Shown here in pieces: positions 6,905 to 15,879 of a DNA stretch of 53,474 nt (within the stretch, counting starts at the first letter, position 1; each line of letters starts with the position of its first letter). Location: positions 1 to 53,474 of the forward strand of contig JAUNWQ010000003.1 of NCBI GenBank assembly GCA_030540225.1, in the 5' to 3' direction. Below the pieces are notes generated by a model. That model saw only the letters and a list, made by a program, of their open reading frames with translations, was not told the origin of the DNA and did not search any database. Position numbers and translations under genes: made by a program. Source of the DNA: Coriobacteriia bacterium (GTDB lineage Bacteria; Actinomycetota; Coriobacteriia; Coriobacteriales; Eggerthellaceae).

Positions 6905-8275
6905 TTAGAGACGATCGTCTGCGCCCAGCACGTGGCCCGAAAGGTACCATGTCTTAGCGTCGTCGATCTTGACGTTCACGAACGTGCCGGCAAGTTCGCT
7001 CGGCGTCACACCCTGCGGGGCGAGCGCGTGCACGGTTTGGTTCTTGGGGCTTTTGCCTGCGATCATTCGCTCATCGCGCTTCGAGGATCCCTCCACAAGG
7101 ATAGGGACAACACTTCCGACATCCGGTTGGTTGAGCTCGAATGCGCGCTTTTGGACAAGGTCAACGAGTCGGTCGAATCGCTCCTGGATAACCTCGCGCG
7201 GTGTGGAGTCTTCAATCTGGGCCGCAGGCGTACCTTCACGCTTCGAGTAGATGAAGGTAAATACCTGATGGTAGCCTACCTCTTCCACGAGGCGGTATGT
7301 GTCTTCGAAATCTTTCGCAGTTTCGCCTGGGAAGCCGACGATGATGTCGCTCGACAGGGCGATATCGGGTCGCACCTCGCGAATCTTACTGATAAGGCGC
7401 AGGTAATGGTCGCGTGAATAGCGTCTGTTCATTGCCGCGAGAATGGCGTTGGAGCCCGACTGCACGGGAAGGTGGAGCGCAGGCATGAGCGATCTCAAGG
7501 ATCCGAACTTTTCAATAACCTCGTCGGTAAGGTCCTTCGGATGGCTCGTTGCAAAGCGAAGCCGCTCGATTCCCGTTTGGTCGACGGCGTCGAGGATATC
7601 GGCGAAACGGGGTTTTCCGTAAAGATCACGGCCGTAGGAGTTCACATTCTGTCCGAGCAGTGTAATTTCTTTCACGCCGGAAGCGACATAGCGCTCGGCC
7701 TCGGCGACGATATCCTCAATCGAACGTGATTTCTCGCGACCGCGGACATAAGGAACGATGCAGTACGAGCAGAAATTGTTGCATCCGATGGTGATGGGCA
7801 GCCACGCCGCCCAAGAATGCTCACGGCTTGTCGGGAGCTCGGTCGGGAATTCGGATGAGGCGGCGAGAACTTCGACCTGCTTCCCCTGTCCCTCAATTGC
7901 CGCCTCGAGCAAACGTGGAAGCGACCCAAGGTTGTGCGTGCCGAACACGACATCGAGATGAGGAAGGGCCTCAGTGAGCTTCTCCCCGTCGCGCTGCCCG
8001 ATGCAACCGCCGACAGCGATGACGCGCTTCGACAGAGGAGATTCTGCACGAAGTGGAATGTTTTTCATGGAGGCGACCTGGCCATAGAGGCGCGTATCGG
8101 CTGCTTCTCGGACGCAGCAGGTCATAAAGACCACGACATCGGATTCCTCAACGGTTTCTACCATGAGTGCTCCGAGCGCCTCAAGCATGCCCGCTATGCG
8201 CTCGGAATCGTGTTTATTCATTTGGCATCCGAAGGTGTGGATGCAGAACGTAAGCCCATTGATGGGTGAATGCAT
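6905..8275 (-). CDS. miaB: tRNA-2-methylthio-N6-dimethylallyladenosine synthase MiaB
   Basis: Radical SAM methylthiotransferase acting on i6A37 of tRNA. 456 residues: N-terminal UPF0004 domain with HTFGCQMNKHDSE and the cluster cysteines in FMTCCVREAA and GGCIGQR; radical SAM motif CNNFCSYC followed by IVPYVRGREKSR; C-terminal TRAM domain near VPILVEGSSKRD. GGAG precedes the ATG at a longish distance. It is followed directly by miaA, so consecutive steps in ms2i6A synthesis are in one operon, and preceded by spoVS with a 6-bp gap. Confidence 0.97.
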   Translation of the reverse strand: MHSPINGLTFCIHTFGCQMNKHDSERIAGMLEALGALMVETVEESDVVVFMTCCVREAADTRLYGQVASMKNIPLRAESPLSKRVIAVGGCIGQRDGEKLTEALPHLDVVFGTHNLGSLPRLLEAAIEGQGKQVEVLAASSEFPTELPTSREHSWAAWLPITIGCNNFCSYCIVPYVRGREKSRSIEDIVAEAERYVASGVKEITLLGQNVNSYGRDLYGKPRFADILDAVDQTGIERLRFATSHPKDLTDEVIEKFGSLRSLMPALHLPVQSGSNAILAAMNRRYSRDHYLRLISKIREVRPDIALSSDIIVGFPGETAKDFEDTYRLVEEVGYHQVFTFIYSKREGTPAAQIEDSTPREVIQERFDRLVDLVQKRAFELNQPDVGSVVPILVEGSSKRDERMIAGKSPKNQTVHALAPQGVTPSELAGTFVNVKIDDAKTWYLSGHVLGADDRL

Positions 8276-8281
8276 GCGGTA

Positions 8282-8635
8282 TCAGCGCTCCGTAGGGTTG
8301 GCGGTTTTCTGTTCAGCGGCGATGGAAGGTATCACGGCGCCGCGCGGTTCAACGGTAAAACGGATGGCGGTTCGGTATTCGCCATCGATGACGATGTCTG
8401 CAAAGGATGGGGCGCATACGATTTCGATGCCCACGGGAGAGAGGAAGCCGCGCGAGATTGCGATGGCTTTGACCGCTTGGTTCACGGCACCGGCCCCTAC
8501 CGCTTGGATATCGACGTGAAGTCCATCCTTGATCATGCCAGCGATCGCTCCAGCGACAGATGCAGGAGAGGATTTCGACGACACTTTTAAGCAGCCGATT
8601 GACGGCTGCGATTCCGATGGGGTTGTCACGAGCAT
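8282..8635 (-). CDS. spoVS: Stage V sporulation protein S family protein (SpoVS)
   Basis: Small Alba-like fold protein. The family signature is clear: LKVSSKSSPASVAGAIAGMI, IQAVGAGAVNQAVKAIAISR, FADIVIDGEYRTAIRFTVEPR. In Bacillus SpoVS is needed for spore coat assembly; in this presumably non-sporulating lineage its role is unknown and RNA or DNA binding is possible. 117 residues from ATG 8635, but a GTG at 8629 has AAGGA at better spacing. Promoter at 8690-8718. In Bacillus the gene also lies between rny and miaB. Confidence 0.93.
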   Translation of the reverse strand: MLVTTPSESQPSIGCLKVSSKSSPASVAGAIAGMIKDGLHVDIQAVGAGAVNQAVKAIAISRGFLSPVGIEIVCAPSFADIVIDGEYRTAIRFTVEPRGAVIPSIAAEQKTANPTER

Positions 8636-8689
8636 TTCCTTGTCGTTTCGTAGTGTGTTTCAGTGGTGGTATTTATGTCACTGTGAGAA

Positions 8690-8718
8690 ATGATAGCAAT
8701 TACTCATCAGCGTGGCAA
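8690..8718 (-). promoter_or_regulatory. Candidate promoter of spoVS-miaB-miaA-dapF-hflX
   Basis: Minus strand TTGCCA (8718-8713) and TATCAT (8695-8690) with a 17-bp spacer in the 96-bp gap between spoVS and the upstream GHKL gene. Implied transcription start near 8683. Confidence 0.6.
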
Positions 8719-8731
8719 CCTGCGCAAACGG

Positions 8732-9832
8732 CTATCTCAGCTTATCGAAGCGCAGGGTGATCTCGATCTTTTGGGGGCCGACCTTCACTTCCGGTGCGCC
8801 GAGCGGATCGAGGTAATACCGATTGGCGATATCGAGGAAGGCATCCTTGCAGGAATCCGCGAGCATTGCTTTGTCCTCATCGCAGAGACGAAGCGACCTG
8901 CCGTCGCGATTGACGGCTTTCTGGCTGGCCGCTTTCGAGGTTTCGGGTGCCTTTTCCTTTGCGGGAATCGCCTGAGTCCTTACGAGTTCGGCCAATGGAA
9001 TGATGGGCTTGATCTCCTCATTTAAGATCCGGCGCGCCGAGCGCTCCGAAAGCGAGAGCCCCAATCCTTCTGCGATTTCGGCGAAGCTTGTCGGGTCCGA
9101 TGCGGTGCAGAGGCGTTTGCATACCGGCAGCTCGAGCGGGTCTTTGCAGAAGGCCCGAAGGGCAGGAGAAGTGGTCGTCGCCCCGAACTCGTAGAGCGTG
9201 GCGGCGATTTCGGTCGCCGAACCCCAATAAACCGTGCATACCTTCCTCGATTCGAGGGCGAATTCCGTTGCTGTGCGGACGATGTTTTTCGGCCCTCGCA
9301 TCGAGTAGGTTCCCGCTTCAGTCACTTCGAACGTAGGGAAGGTCGATTGGTCGGCGCGTTCGGGTAGTTTGGTGAGGTCGGTTTCGACGTAAATCGCGCT
9401 ACCGAAATCCTTGTCCGATGTGAGAACCTTTGCCTGCGTCGAGTTCATTTTGATCGAGTAGAGAGCCATTCCCCTGCCGTGGACTCCCCATTTGTCCATG
9501 TGGACAGTGTCGAGCTTAGAAGTGACGCGCGGTTCGAAGATCTTCTCATGCAAGGCGAGTGGAATGCCGTCTCCGTCGTCGAGCATCGTGAGCTTGCGAG
9601 TGTCCCCGTCGCGTCCTACCGCAAGGAAAATGGTGCGGGCATGGGCGTCTCGTGCGTTGCGAAGCAGCTCGATAACGATGTCCTCGGTCGATCGGATGTC
9701 GTGGACAGCTTGGCGTCGCTCCGCTTCGGACGTGCGAAGACGAACGAAGCCATCCCCTAAATCGTCTTCGATTCGGAGATGGCTTTCGTCACAGATGGAA
9801 TCAACGAATTTTTCGAGATCCGATGCGCCCAT
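8732..9832 (-). CDS. GHKL-type ATPase with possible helix-turn-helix, unknown function
   Basis: 366 residues. The N-terminal ~155 residues are a GHKL (gyrase/Hsp90/histidine kinase/MutL) ATP-binding fold: N-box ELLRNARDAH (55-64), G1 box DDGDGIP (85-91), ATP-lid sequence WGVHGRGMALYSIK (115-128). There is no histidine phosphoacceptor, so it is not a sensor kinase. Around residues 240-265 FAEIAEGLGLSLSERSARRI reads like a helix-turn-helix. A linker rich in Lys/Ala/Pro leads to a C-terminal segment ending in KIEITLRF. It begins 3 bp after the rny stop, so is co-translated with RNase Y, and lies where Bacillus has ymdB. Function is not known to me. Confidence 0.85.
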   Translation of the reverse strand: MGASDLEKFVDSICDESHLRIEDDLGDGFVRLRTSEAERRQAVHDIRSTEDIVIELLRNARDAHARTIFLAVGRDGDTRKLTMLDDGDGIPLALHEKIFEPRVTSKLDTVHMDKWGVHGRGMALYSIKMNSTQAKVLTSDKDFGSAIYVETDLTKLPERADQSTFPTFEVTEAGTYSMRGPKNIVRTATEFALESRKVCTVYWGSATEIAATLYEFGATTTSPALRAFCKDPLELPVCKRLCTASDPTSFAEIAEGLGLSLSERSARRILNEEIKPIIPLAELVRTQAIPAKEKAPETSKAASQKAVNRDGRSLRLCDEDKAMLADSCKDAFLDIANRYYLDPLGAPEVKVGPQKIEITLRFDKLR

Positions 9833-9835
9833 GAA

Positions 9836-11368
9836 TTATTTTGCGATCCCGATGGCTCGGCTTTCGCGGATGACAACGACCTTGACCTGCCCCGGGTACT
9901 GCATCTCGCTCTCAATGCGGTGAGCGATATCGTGAGCTAAGACGACGGTCTGAGCCTCGTCGACAACTTCGGGCTCGACCATGACGCGAACTTCGCGGCC
10001 GGCCTGGATAGCATAGGTGCGCTCGACGCCCTTGTAGGAGTTGGCGATTTCCTCGAGCTTTTCAAGACGCTTGACGTATGCGTCGAGGGTTTCTTTACGT
10101 GCACCAGGGCGCGCAGCGGAAACGGCGTCGGCGGCCTGCACGAGCACGTCGAGGACGCTGTTCGGCTCGACGTCGTTGTGGTGTGCCTCGATCGCGTGGA
10201 CGATTTCGGGACGCTCTCCGAAGCGGCGTGCAAGGTCTGCGCCGATGACGGCATGGCTGCCCTCGACTTCGTGGTCGACCGCCTTGCCTAGGTCGTGCAG
10301 CAAGCCGGCTCGCTTGGCGGGAATCGGGTCGAGCCCAAGTTCGGAGGCCATGACGCCGGAGAGATATGCAACCTCAAGCGAGTGGTTGAGCACGTTTTGA
10401 CCGTACGAGGTGCGGTAGCGAAGGCGGCCTAGGGTTCTTACGAGCTCGGGATGCAGGTCGTGGATCCCAGTGTCGAAAGCCGCTTGCTCGCCCGCTTCGC
10501 GAACGCGCTGGTTAACGTACTGCTCGGCTTTGCCGAACATCTCCTCAATGCGCGCAGGGTGGATGCGGCCATCAGCGATGAGGTTCTCCATCGTGACGCG
10601 ACCGATTTCGCGGCGAACGGGGTCGAAGCATGAGATGGTGACGCACTCGGGAGTGTCGTCGATGATGAGGTTCGTGCCGGTGAGCTGCTCGAACGAACGG
10701 ATATTGCGGCCTTCTCGTCCAATGATGCGGCCTTTGAGGTCGTCGGACGGGATATGGATCGTCGACACCGTGTTCTCAGCCGAATGGTCGGCAGCCACGC
10801 GCTGGATGGCGAGGCTCAAGATCATGCGGGACTTCTTGTCTGCCTCGGCTTTCGCCTGCGCTTCCGCATCGCGGATGATCGCGGCAGATTCGTGAGCAAC
10901 CTCATCCTTCAGCGAGGTGAGCAGTTCGTTCTTCGCTTCCTCGGGCGTCATGCCCGCGATGCGCTCAAGGCGCTGCGATGCTTCTTGCTCGACTTGAGCG
11001 ACATCGCGCTCGCGGCGTTCGATCTGGCCCTGCAACGAGGAAATTTGATGCTCCCTTGCGTCGAGCGACTCGACGCGACGATCGAGCGATTCTTCACGCT
11101 GGGAGACGCGGTTCTCAGCGGCGCGCACCTCTTTCATGCGCTCCTTGTTCTCTGCTTCGGCTTCCTGCTTGAGTTTGAGAGCCTGATCCTTTGCTTCGAG
11201 GACCGCCTCTTTGCGCATAGTCTCGGCTTGTCGTTTTGCATCAGCAATCATGTCGTCGGCCTCTTGAGCAGCTTTCTTCGTCGAGGCGTTGATTACGTAG
11301 CGGGTGATGACGAAGCCGAGAGCTATGCCGACGATTGCGCCGATGATCAGCCATGCAATTCCGGGCAT
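9836..11368 (-). CDS. rny: Ribonuclease Y
   Basis: Membrane-anchored endoribonuclease that starts mRNA decay. 510 residues: N-terminal membrane helix ([17 protein letters not shown]), a long charged coiled coil (about 30-190), KH domain with [19 protein letters not shown], and HD domain with [10 protein letters not shown] ... [12 protein letters not shown] metal ligands. The ATG at 11368 is chosen because GGGGGAG lies just upstream and gives the standard N-terminus; an in-frame extension upstream runs through a terminator. Works with RNase J (20232) and PNPase (23971) in this same region. Confidence 0.97.
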   Translation of the reverse strand: MPGIAWLIIGAIVGIALGFVITRYVINASTKKAAQEADDMIADAKRQAETMRKEAVLEAKDQALKLKQEAEAENKERMKEVRAAENRVSQREESLDRRVESLDAREHQISSLQGQIERRERDVAQVEQEASQRLERIAGMTPEEAKNELLTSLKDEVAHESAAIIRDAEAQAKAEADKKSRMILSLAIQRVAADHSAENTVSTIHIPSDDLKGRIIGREGRNIRSFEQLTGTNLIIDDTPECVTISCFDPVRREIGRVTMENLIADGRIHPARIEEMFGKAEQYVNQRVREAGEQAAFDTGIHDLHPELVRTLGRLRYRTSYGQNVLNHSLEVAYLSGVMASELGLDPIPAKRAGLLHDLGKAVDHEVEGSHAVIGADLARRFGERPEIVHAIEAHHNDVEPNSVLDVLVQAADAVSAARPGARKETLDAYVKRLEKLEEIANSYKGVERTYAIQAGREVRVMVEPEVVDEAQTVVLAHDIAHRIESEMQYPGQVKVVVIRESRAIGIAK

Positions 11369-11409
11369 ATGCTCCCCCTTCCCTTTTTGGTTTCCAATAG
11401 TCATGGCAT

Positions 11410-11431
11410 AAAAAACCCGGACAATGCCGGG
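11410..11431 (-). terminator. Intrinsic terminator in the recX-rny gap
   Basis: Minus strand CCCGG-CATTGT-CCGGG followed immediately by six T. It ends 41 bp before the rny start and about 155 bp after recX. It can terminate the recA-recX transcript or act as an attenuator in the rny leader, because no promoter fits in the remaining 41 bp. Confidence 0.75.
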
Positions 11432-11585
11432 CCAAAGCGAAACGCGTATCAAAAGGAGCGTCATATTGGGTTATAGATATATATGAAGTCCCTCATGGGA
11501 CGCAAATCACTTATGCCTCCATACATAATAGAGGATGTTTGCTGGTCATATAACCCTCAAGGTCAAAAAATGCGAAATTGCTCGC
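11432..11585 (-). other. recX-rny intergenic region
   Basis: AT-rich compared with its flanks. It holds a GTCCC-TCAT-GGGAC hairpin (11488-11501), an A/T run around 11469-11484 that may serve as a -10 on the minus strand, and a GGAGG followed by a GTG mini-frame of five codons that I regard as chance. No convincing -35 was found. Confidence 0.4.
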
Positions 11586-12152
11586 TTAGTCGGCGAAATA
11601 TTCGCGTTCAGGTGCAACAACAGACTCGCTCCAGCGTCTCGCGGCGGAAGCGGCGACGTCTGCGCTATAGCCTTTTTGGACGAGCTTACGATAGGCGCCT
11701 TCACGGAGATTCTTCGACCGCGGTGGTTTTCGGTTTAAAAGATCCATCGCGCGCTCGAGCTCATCGTCTCCGAATTGCTCGTAGGCGAGCTGCCAAGCTT
11801 CTTCGGAAGGCGAGTCGACATCGAGCTGTTCGAGTGCGCGCTCGACGCCTCGGCGGCCTTTGCCCTGCGCCAGCTGGGTGCGCATGAAGGCTTCGGCATA
11901 GCGCGCGTCGTCGACAATGTGTGCCTCTATTGCGCGCCCAAGGGCGTTCGAGACAGCCTGCTCGCTGAAGCCGTCCTTGATGAGCCGCTCATGGAGCTTC
12001 TTGCTCGCTTGCTCTCGAATGCTTGCGAGTTTCAGTATTTTCTTGAAGACCTTTGACTCCTCCTCCGCCAAGCTGGTCTCTTCATAAACGGAGGAGGACT
12101 CGATTTCCCTGATATTGCGCTTTAGCTGTTCTATGTCGACGAGCGTTGCCAT
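11586..12152 (-). CDS. recX: Recombination regulator RecX
   Basis: Small helical protein that modulates RecA filaments. 188 residues, mostly three-helix repeats typical of RecX: SKKLHERLIKDGFSEQAVSNAL, VDDARYAEAFMRTQLAQGKGRRGVERAL and YRKLVQKGYSADVAASA. It begins 6 bp after the recA stop, so is made from the same LexA-controlled transcript, the usual arrangement for keeping RecX in proportion to RecA. Confidence 0.94.
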   Translation of the reverse strand: MATLVDIEQLKRNIREIESSSVYEETSLAEEESKVFKKILKLASIREQASKKLHERLIKDGFSEQAVSNALGRAIEAHIVDDARYAEAFMRTQLAQGKGRRGVERALEQLDVDSPSEEAWQLAYEQFGDDELERAMDLLNRKPPRSKNLREGAYRKLVQKGYSADVAASAARRWSESVVAPEREYFAD

Positions 12153-12158
12153 GAACCG

Positions 12159-13214
12159 TTATTTTTTCTTCGGCTTGGCGACGGGGGTGACCGCATCGGC
12201 TTCTTCTGCGGTGCGCGTCGGGATGGGGATTTCAAACGCTTCGCGAACTTTGTTTTCGAGCTCTTCCCTCATCTCGGGGTTTTGACGCAATGTAGCCTTT
12301 GCGGCCTCGCGGCCCTGTCCCAAGCGCTCTTCGCCGTAGGTATACCACGCGCCGCTCTTCTTTGCGACGCCGCATTCGACGGCCATATCGACGATGCAGC
12401 CCTCACGGGAGATTCCTTCGCCGTACATAAGGTCGAACTCGGCCTGGCGGAACGGAGGCGCCACCTTGTTTTTGACGACCTTCGCGCGAACGCGGTTACC
12501 CACGACCTCGCCGTCCTTCTTAATGCTGTCGATGCGGCGAATATCAATACGCACGCTGGAGAAGAACTTCAGGGCTCGGCCGCCTGTGGTAGTTTCGGGG
12601 TTGCCGAACATCACACCGATCTTCTCGCGGAGCTGGTTGATGAAGATGCAGGTTGTGTTCGATTTTGAAAGGGAGCCTGCGAGTTTGCGCAGCGCCTGAG
12701 ACATGAGTCGCGCCTGAAGTCCGACGGTGGTATCACCCATCTCGCCTTCAATTTCAGCTCGGGGGACCAGCGCCGCGACCGAGTCGACTACTACGGCGTC
12801 TATCGCACCGGAGCGCACGAGCATATCGCAGATTTCGAGCGCTTGCTCGCCCGTGTCGGGCTGGGAAATGAGCACCTCGTCGATGTCGACACCGAGGCGT
12901 GCGGCATACACAGGGTCGAGCGCATGCTCGGCGTCGATGAAAGCGACCACTCCGCCCATCGCTTGGGCTTCGGCGAGAATCTGGAGGGCAAGGGTTGTTT
13001 TGCCCGATGATTCAGGCCCGTAAATCTCAATGATGCGGCCACGAGGCACGCCTCCGATTCCGAGGGCTGCGTCGAGCGGCAAGGCCCCAGTTGGAATGAC
13101 GCCGATGTTGAGGTGCTCGCCTCCTTCGCCAAGCTTCATGATCGATCCCCGACCGAATTTCTGCTCGATCTGATCGGTTGTGATCTTGAGCATCTTGGCT
13201 TTTTCGTCGTTCAT
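12159..13214 (-). CDS. recA: Recombinase RecA
   Basis: DNA strand-exchange ATPase and LexA co-protease. Walker [13 protein letters not shown], Walker [12 protein letters not shown]1/L2 loops including [21 protein letters not shown]. Three in-frame ATGs exist. That at 13262 lies inside the -10 box and that at 13247 would leave a leader of only a few bases; ATG 13214 has GGAGGA and a ~40-nt leader and gives 351 residues, the usual RecA length. The C-terminus ends in a basic KPKKK. The promoter overlaps a LexA box (13267-13280). Confidence 0.98.
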   Translation of the reverse strand: MNDEKAKMLKITTDQIEQKFGRGSIMKLGEGGEHLNIGVIPTGALPLDAALGIGGVPRGRIIEIYGPESSGKTTLALQILAEAQAMGGVVAFIDAEHALDPVYAARLGVDIDEVLISQPDTGEQALEICDMLVRSGAIDAVVVDSVAALVPRAEIEGEMGDTTVGLQARLMSQALRKLAGSLSKSNTTCIFINQLREKIGVMFGNPETTTGGRALKFFSSVRIDIRRIDSIKKDGEVVGNRVRAKVVKNKVAPPFRQAEFDLMYGEGISREGCIVDMAVECGVAKKSGAWYTYGEERLGQGREAAKATLRQNPEMREELENKVREAFEIPIPTRTAEEADAVTPVAKPKKK

Positions 13215-13260
13215 TCCTTCTCCTCCGATTACGGCGATTTCGTCCATGTCATAGCTCCTC

Positions 13261-13288
13261 ATTATACGAACAAACGTTTGTGAGTCAA
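13261..13288 (-). promoter_or_regulatory. recA promoter
   Basis: TTGACT (13288-13283), 16-bp spacer, perfect TATAAT (13266-13261) on the minus strand. The spacer is almost entirely LexA box. Confidence 0.85.
13267..13280. promoter_or_regulatory. LexA box of recA
   Basis: CGAACAAACGTTTG, one mismatch to CGAAC-N4-GTTCG; it lies between the -35 and -10 of recA, so LexA binding excludes RNA polymerase. Confidence 0.88.
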
Positions 13289-13387
13289 GACTCGCAGTGG
13301 AACTTGCCTCAGCAGAATCGTAACGTCGCATTCTGGTAGAGCTTTTACGAAAACCTTCCCGATTTCTGGCAGCTTATCTGCAGGAAA

Positions 13388-14554
13388 TTAAGCGAAACTC
13401 GTCGAAAGCGCGCCCTCGATCATGCGCAAAGTTTCCCGAACTGTCGCATTGCGGACCTCTTCGCGATTCCCCTCGAAATGGAAGCACATCGCTTCGCAGG
13501 CGTTTTGCGTGGACACCGCGGCCCATACAGTGCCGACCGGCTTGCCTGGTTCTTCCCCACCGGGACCTGCGATTCCCGTCACAGCGACGGCTATGTCGGC
13601 ACTGAGGTTCTTGCGTGCCCCCTCTGCCATCTGCCGGGCGACCGTTTCGCAGACGGCCCCTTTGGTCTTGAGAACCTCCGCGTCAACGCCGAGCTCGCGA
13701 TGCTTGATGTCGTTCACATAACTCACAATCGCGCCGTGCACGACCTGCGAGCTACCGGGAATCGCTGTGAGAGTGCCTGCGATGAGGCCTCCCGTCAGGC
13801 TCTCGGCGCACCCGATGGTTGCACCCTTCTCGCTCGCGCTTTCGATGATGCGACGTGCGATGTCCTCGTTCGTTTCGTTCTTCGCGTTCTCCTCTTGCAG
13901 GAGAGCGCGCTCCTTGCTCGTGGTGAGTCCGAGGAGATGGCGCGCCTTTGCGAAGTAATCCATCATCGAGATGATGGTGAGGGCGAGCGCTACGACCATG
14001 ACGAGCCACGAGAGCACGTAGAGCGGGTTGTCGAAGGGGTTCGGGCTTGTCACGGGGAGGATGGAGTCCTTCACGATGAACAGTACGATTGCAATGATCT
14101 GTGTGACAGTCTTCGCCTTGCCATACCAGCTTGCCGCGATGACAACGCCCTTGTCTGCGGCGACCATGCGGATGCCAGACACGATGAACTCGCGTGCCAA
14201 GATTATGAGCACCGGCCAAGAAGGCAGGACCCGGAGTTCAACCAGCGCGAGGAGCGCTGCGCAGACGAGAATCTTGTCCGCAAGCGGGTCCATGAACTTG
14301 CCGAAGTTCGTCACCTCGCCACGGCTGCGCGCGAGGTAGCCATCAAGCCAGTCCGTGCATGATATCAAGATGAAGATAAGGGCCGCGATAAGGCTTTTCG
14401 TTGTCGATGAAACGCCTGCAATACTGAACCAGGTCGGCCAGGGGGTGATAAGCGCGACGACGAACACCGGGACGAGGCAGATGCGCACGAGCGTGATGAT
14501 GTTGGAGATCGTCCAAAGCTTGTCGGTCTCCCCCGGCTTCAACTCGGTCGACAT
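13388..14554 (-). CDS. Fused phosphatidylglycerophosphate synthase PgsA and CinA-type nicotinamide-nucleotide amidase
   Basis: One uninterrupted 388-residue frame. Residues 1-220 are PgsA: several membrane helices and the CDP-alcohol phosphotransferase motif D71G72-x2-A75R76-x8-G85-x3-D89-x3-D93. It makes phosphatidylglycerophosphate from CDP-diacylglycerol and glycerol-3-phosphate. Residues ~230-388 are the CinA C-terminal (PncC) domain: GCAESLTGGLIAG with the catalytic Ser, GAIVSYVNDIKHRELGV and VTGIAGPGG; this deamidates NMN. In many Firmicutes and actinobacteria pgsA and cinA are adjacent separate genes in front of recA. The junction (TSKERALLQEENAKNETNE) is a charged linker. The ATG overlaps the rimO stop by one base (TAATG). 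Confidence 0.93.
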   Translation of the reverse strand: MSTELKPGETDKLWTISNIITLVRICLVPVFVVALITPWPTWFSIAGVSSTTKSLIAALIFILISCTDWLDGYLARSRGEVTNFGKFMDPLADKILVCAALLALVELRVLPSWPVLIILAREFIVSGIRMVAADKGVVIAASWYGKAKTVTQIIAIVLFIVKDSILPVTSPNPFDNPLYVLSWLVMVVALALTIISMMDYFAKARHLLGLTTSKERALLQEENAKNETNEDIARRIIESASEKGATIGCAESLTGGLIAGTLTAIPGSSQVVHGAIVSYVNDIKHRELGVDAEVLKTKGAVCETVARQMAEGARKNLSADIAVAVTGIAGPGGEEPGKPVGTVWAAVSTQNACEAMCFHFEGNREEVRNATVRETLRMIEGALSTSFA

Positions 14555-15867
14555 TACTCGGCCTCCATTTCGTAGAGCAGCGTGTCGGCAATTCGGACAC
14601 GAACGATGTCGCCCACGTCCCCCTCGGTGAGGTAGGTCTCGCCGTCAACGTCGGGTGCCTGGCACATCGCACGGCCGAACAGCTGACCGTCTTCTTCGAT
14701 GCCCTCTACAAGCACGTCCATTTCCCGCCCGACGCGTTGCGCGATGCGCGGTGTGCACGATGCGTCTGCAAGGTCGCGCAAGGTCTGCGCGCGCTCGGCC
14801 TTGATATCCTCGTCGATCTGGCCCGGCAGCTCGTATGCGGCCGTGCCCTCCTCGCGGGAGTACGCGAAGACGCCTATGTAGTCGAAAAGCCCTTCGGAGA
14901 CGAAATCGCACAGATCCTCGAACTGTTCTTCGGTCTCGCCGGGGAAGCCAGCGATCAGCGTCGTGCGCAAGGTGACGTCGGGAATTGCTGCGCGAATGCG
15001 CTCGGCGAGTGCCAGATACTTCTCGCGCGAGCCTGCGCGGTTCATGGCGCGCAGAAGCGACTTGTCGACATGCTGGAGCGGGATATCAAGGTAGGAGCAG
15101 ATGTTTTCGAAATCCGCTATGGTCTTGAGCAGCTCGTTGGTGATTCCCTCGGGTTGGACGTACATGACGCGAAACCACGTCGACGGGTAGCGCTGCGCAA
15201 GCTCGCCCATAAGCGCTGCAAGTGATGACGGTTCCTCGAAGTCCTGTCCCCAGCGGCCGGTGTCCTGCGCGATGAGCACGATTTCCCGTGCGCCCTTCGC
15301 GACATGAGCAGCCACTTCGTGGTCGATGCCTTCCAGTGTGAAGGAGTGGTAGCGCCCGCGAATATAGGGAATCGCGCAATATGAGCAGAAGCGGTCGCAG
15401 CCGTCGGAAATCTTCACGTACGCTGAGACGCTTGCGGGCTCGTCATTGGAGTTGTCGTCCGACGCGGTGCGCTCGGGCGAGCCTCCGAACAGGGCATTAA
15501 GGATTTCCCCAAGGTCGTCTTCCTTGCTGCAGGGGACGAACGCGCAGGCCTCGGTCAGCTCTGCCGCAAGCTCGTCGCCGTAGCGTGCCGGCATGCACCC
15601 TGCAACGATAAGCTTGGCATCTCCCGAGGAGACGTTTTCCATGCCCGCTGCCTCGAAGATCGCCTCGAGGCTTTCCTCTGTAGCACTCTGAATGAACGAG
15701 CAGGTGTTGATGACGATCGCATCGGCTTTCTCGGGGTCTTGCTCGATTCGGTAGCCCGCGACTTTCGCCTTTGCGCGCATCTTCTCGGAGTCGACTTCGT
15801 TTTTGGCGCAGCCGAGCGTGATGAAGGCGACGGAGCGCCCGCCGCCTTGGGTAACTTCCACTGTCAT
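14554..15867 (-). CDS. rimO: Ribosomal protein uS12 methylthiotransferase RimO
   Basis: Radical SAM enzyme that methylthiolates an aspartate of ribosomal protein S12. 437 residues: N-terminal ITLGCAKNEVDSEKM (the CAKN form distinguishes RimO from MiaB), NTCSFIQSATEESLE, GCMPARYG, then DGCDRFCSYCAIPYIRGRY, and a C-terminal TRAM domain (VLVEGIEEDGQLFGR). AGGAA lies nine bases before ATG 15867. Stop overlaps the pgsA-cinA start. Confidence 0.96.
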   Translation of the reverse strand: MTVEVTQGGGRSVAFITLGCAKNEVDSEKMRAKAKVAGYRIEQDPEKADAIVINTCSFIQSATEESLEAIFEAAGMENVSSGDAKLIVAGCMPARYGDELAAELTEACAFVPCSKEDDLGEILNALFGGSPERTASDDNSNDEPASVSAYVKISDGCDRFCSYCAIPYIRGRYHSFTLEGIDHEVAAHVAKGAREIVLIAQDTGRWGQDFEEPSSLAALMGELAQRYPSTWFRVMYVQPEGITNELLKTIADFENICSYLDIPLQHVDKSLLRAMNRAGSREKYLALAERIRAAIPDVTLRTTLIAGFPGETEEQFEDLCDFVSEGLFDYIGVFAYSREEGTAAYELPGQIDEDIKAERAQTLRDLADASCTPRIAQRVGREMDVLVEGIEEDGQLFGRAMCQAPDVDGETYLTEGDVGDIVRVRIADTLLYEMEAE

Positions 15868-15879
15868 GAACAAGGATTC

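Noticed and set aside
11486..11510. Leader peptide GTG-ATT-TGC-GTC-CCA upstream of rny
   Set aside because: Only five codons without regulatory codons; the GGAGG may be chance.
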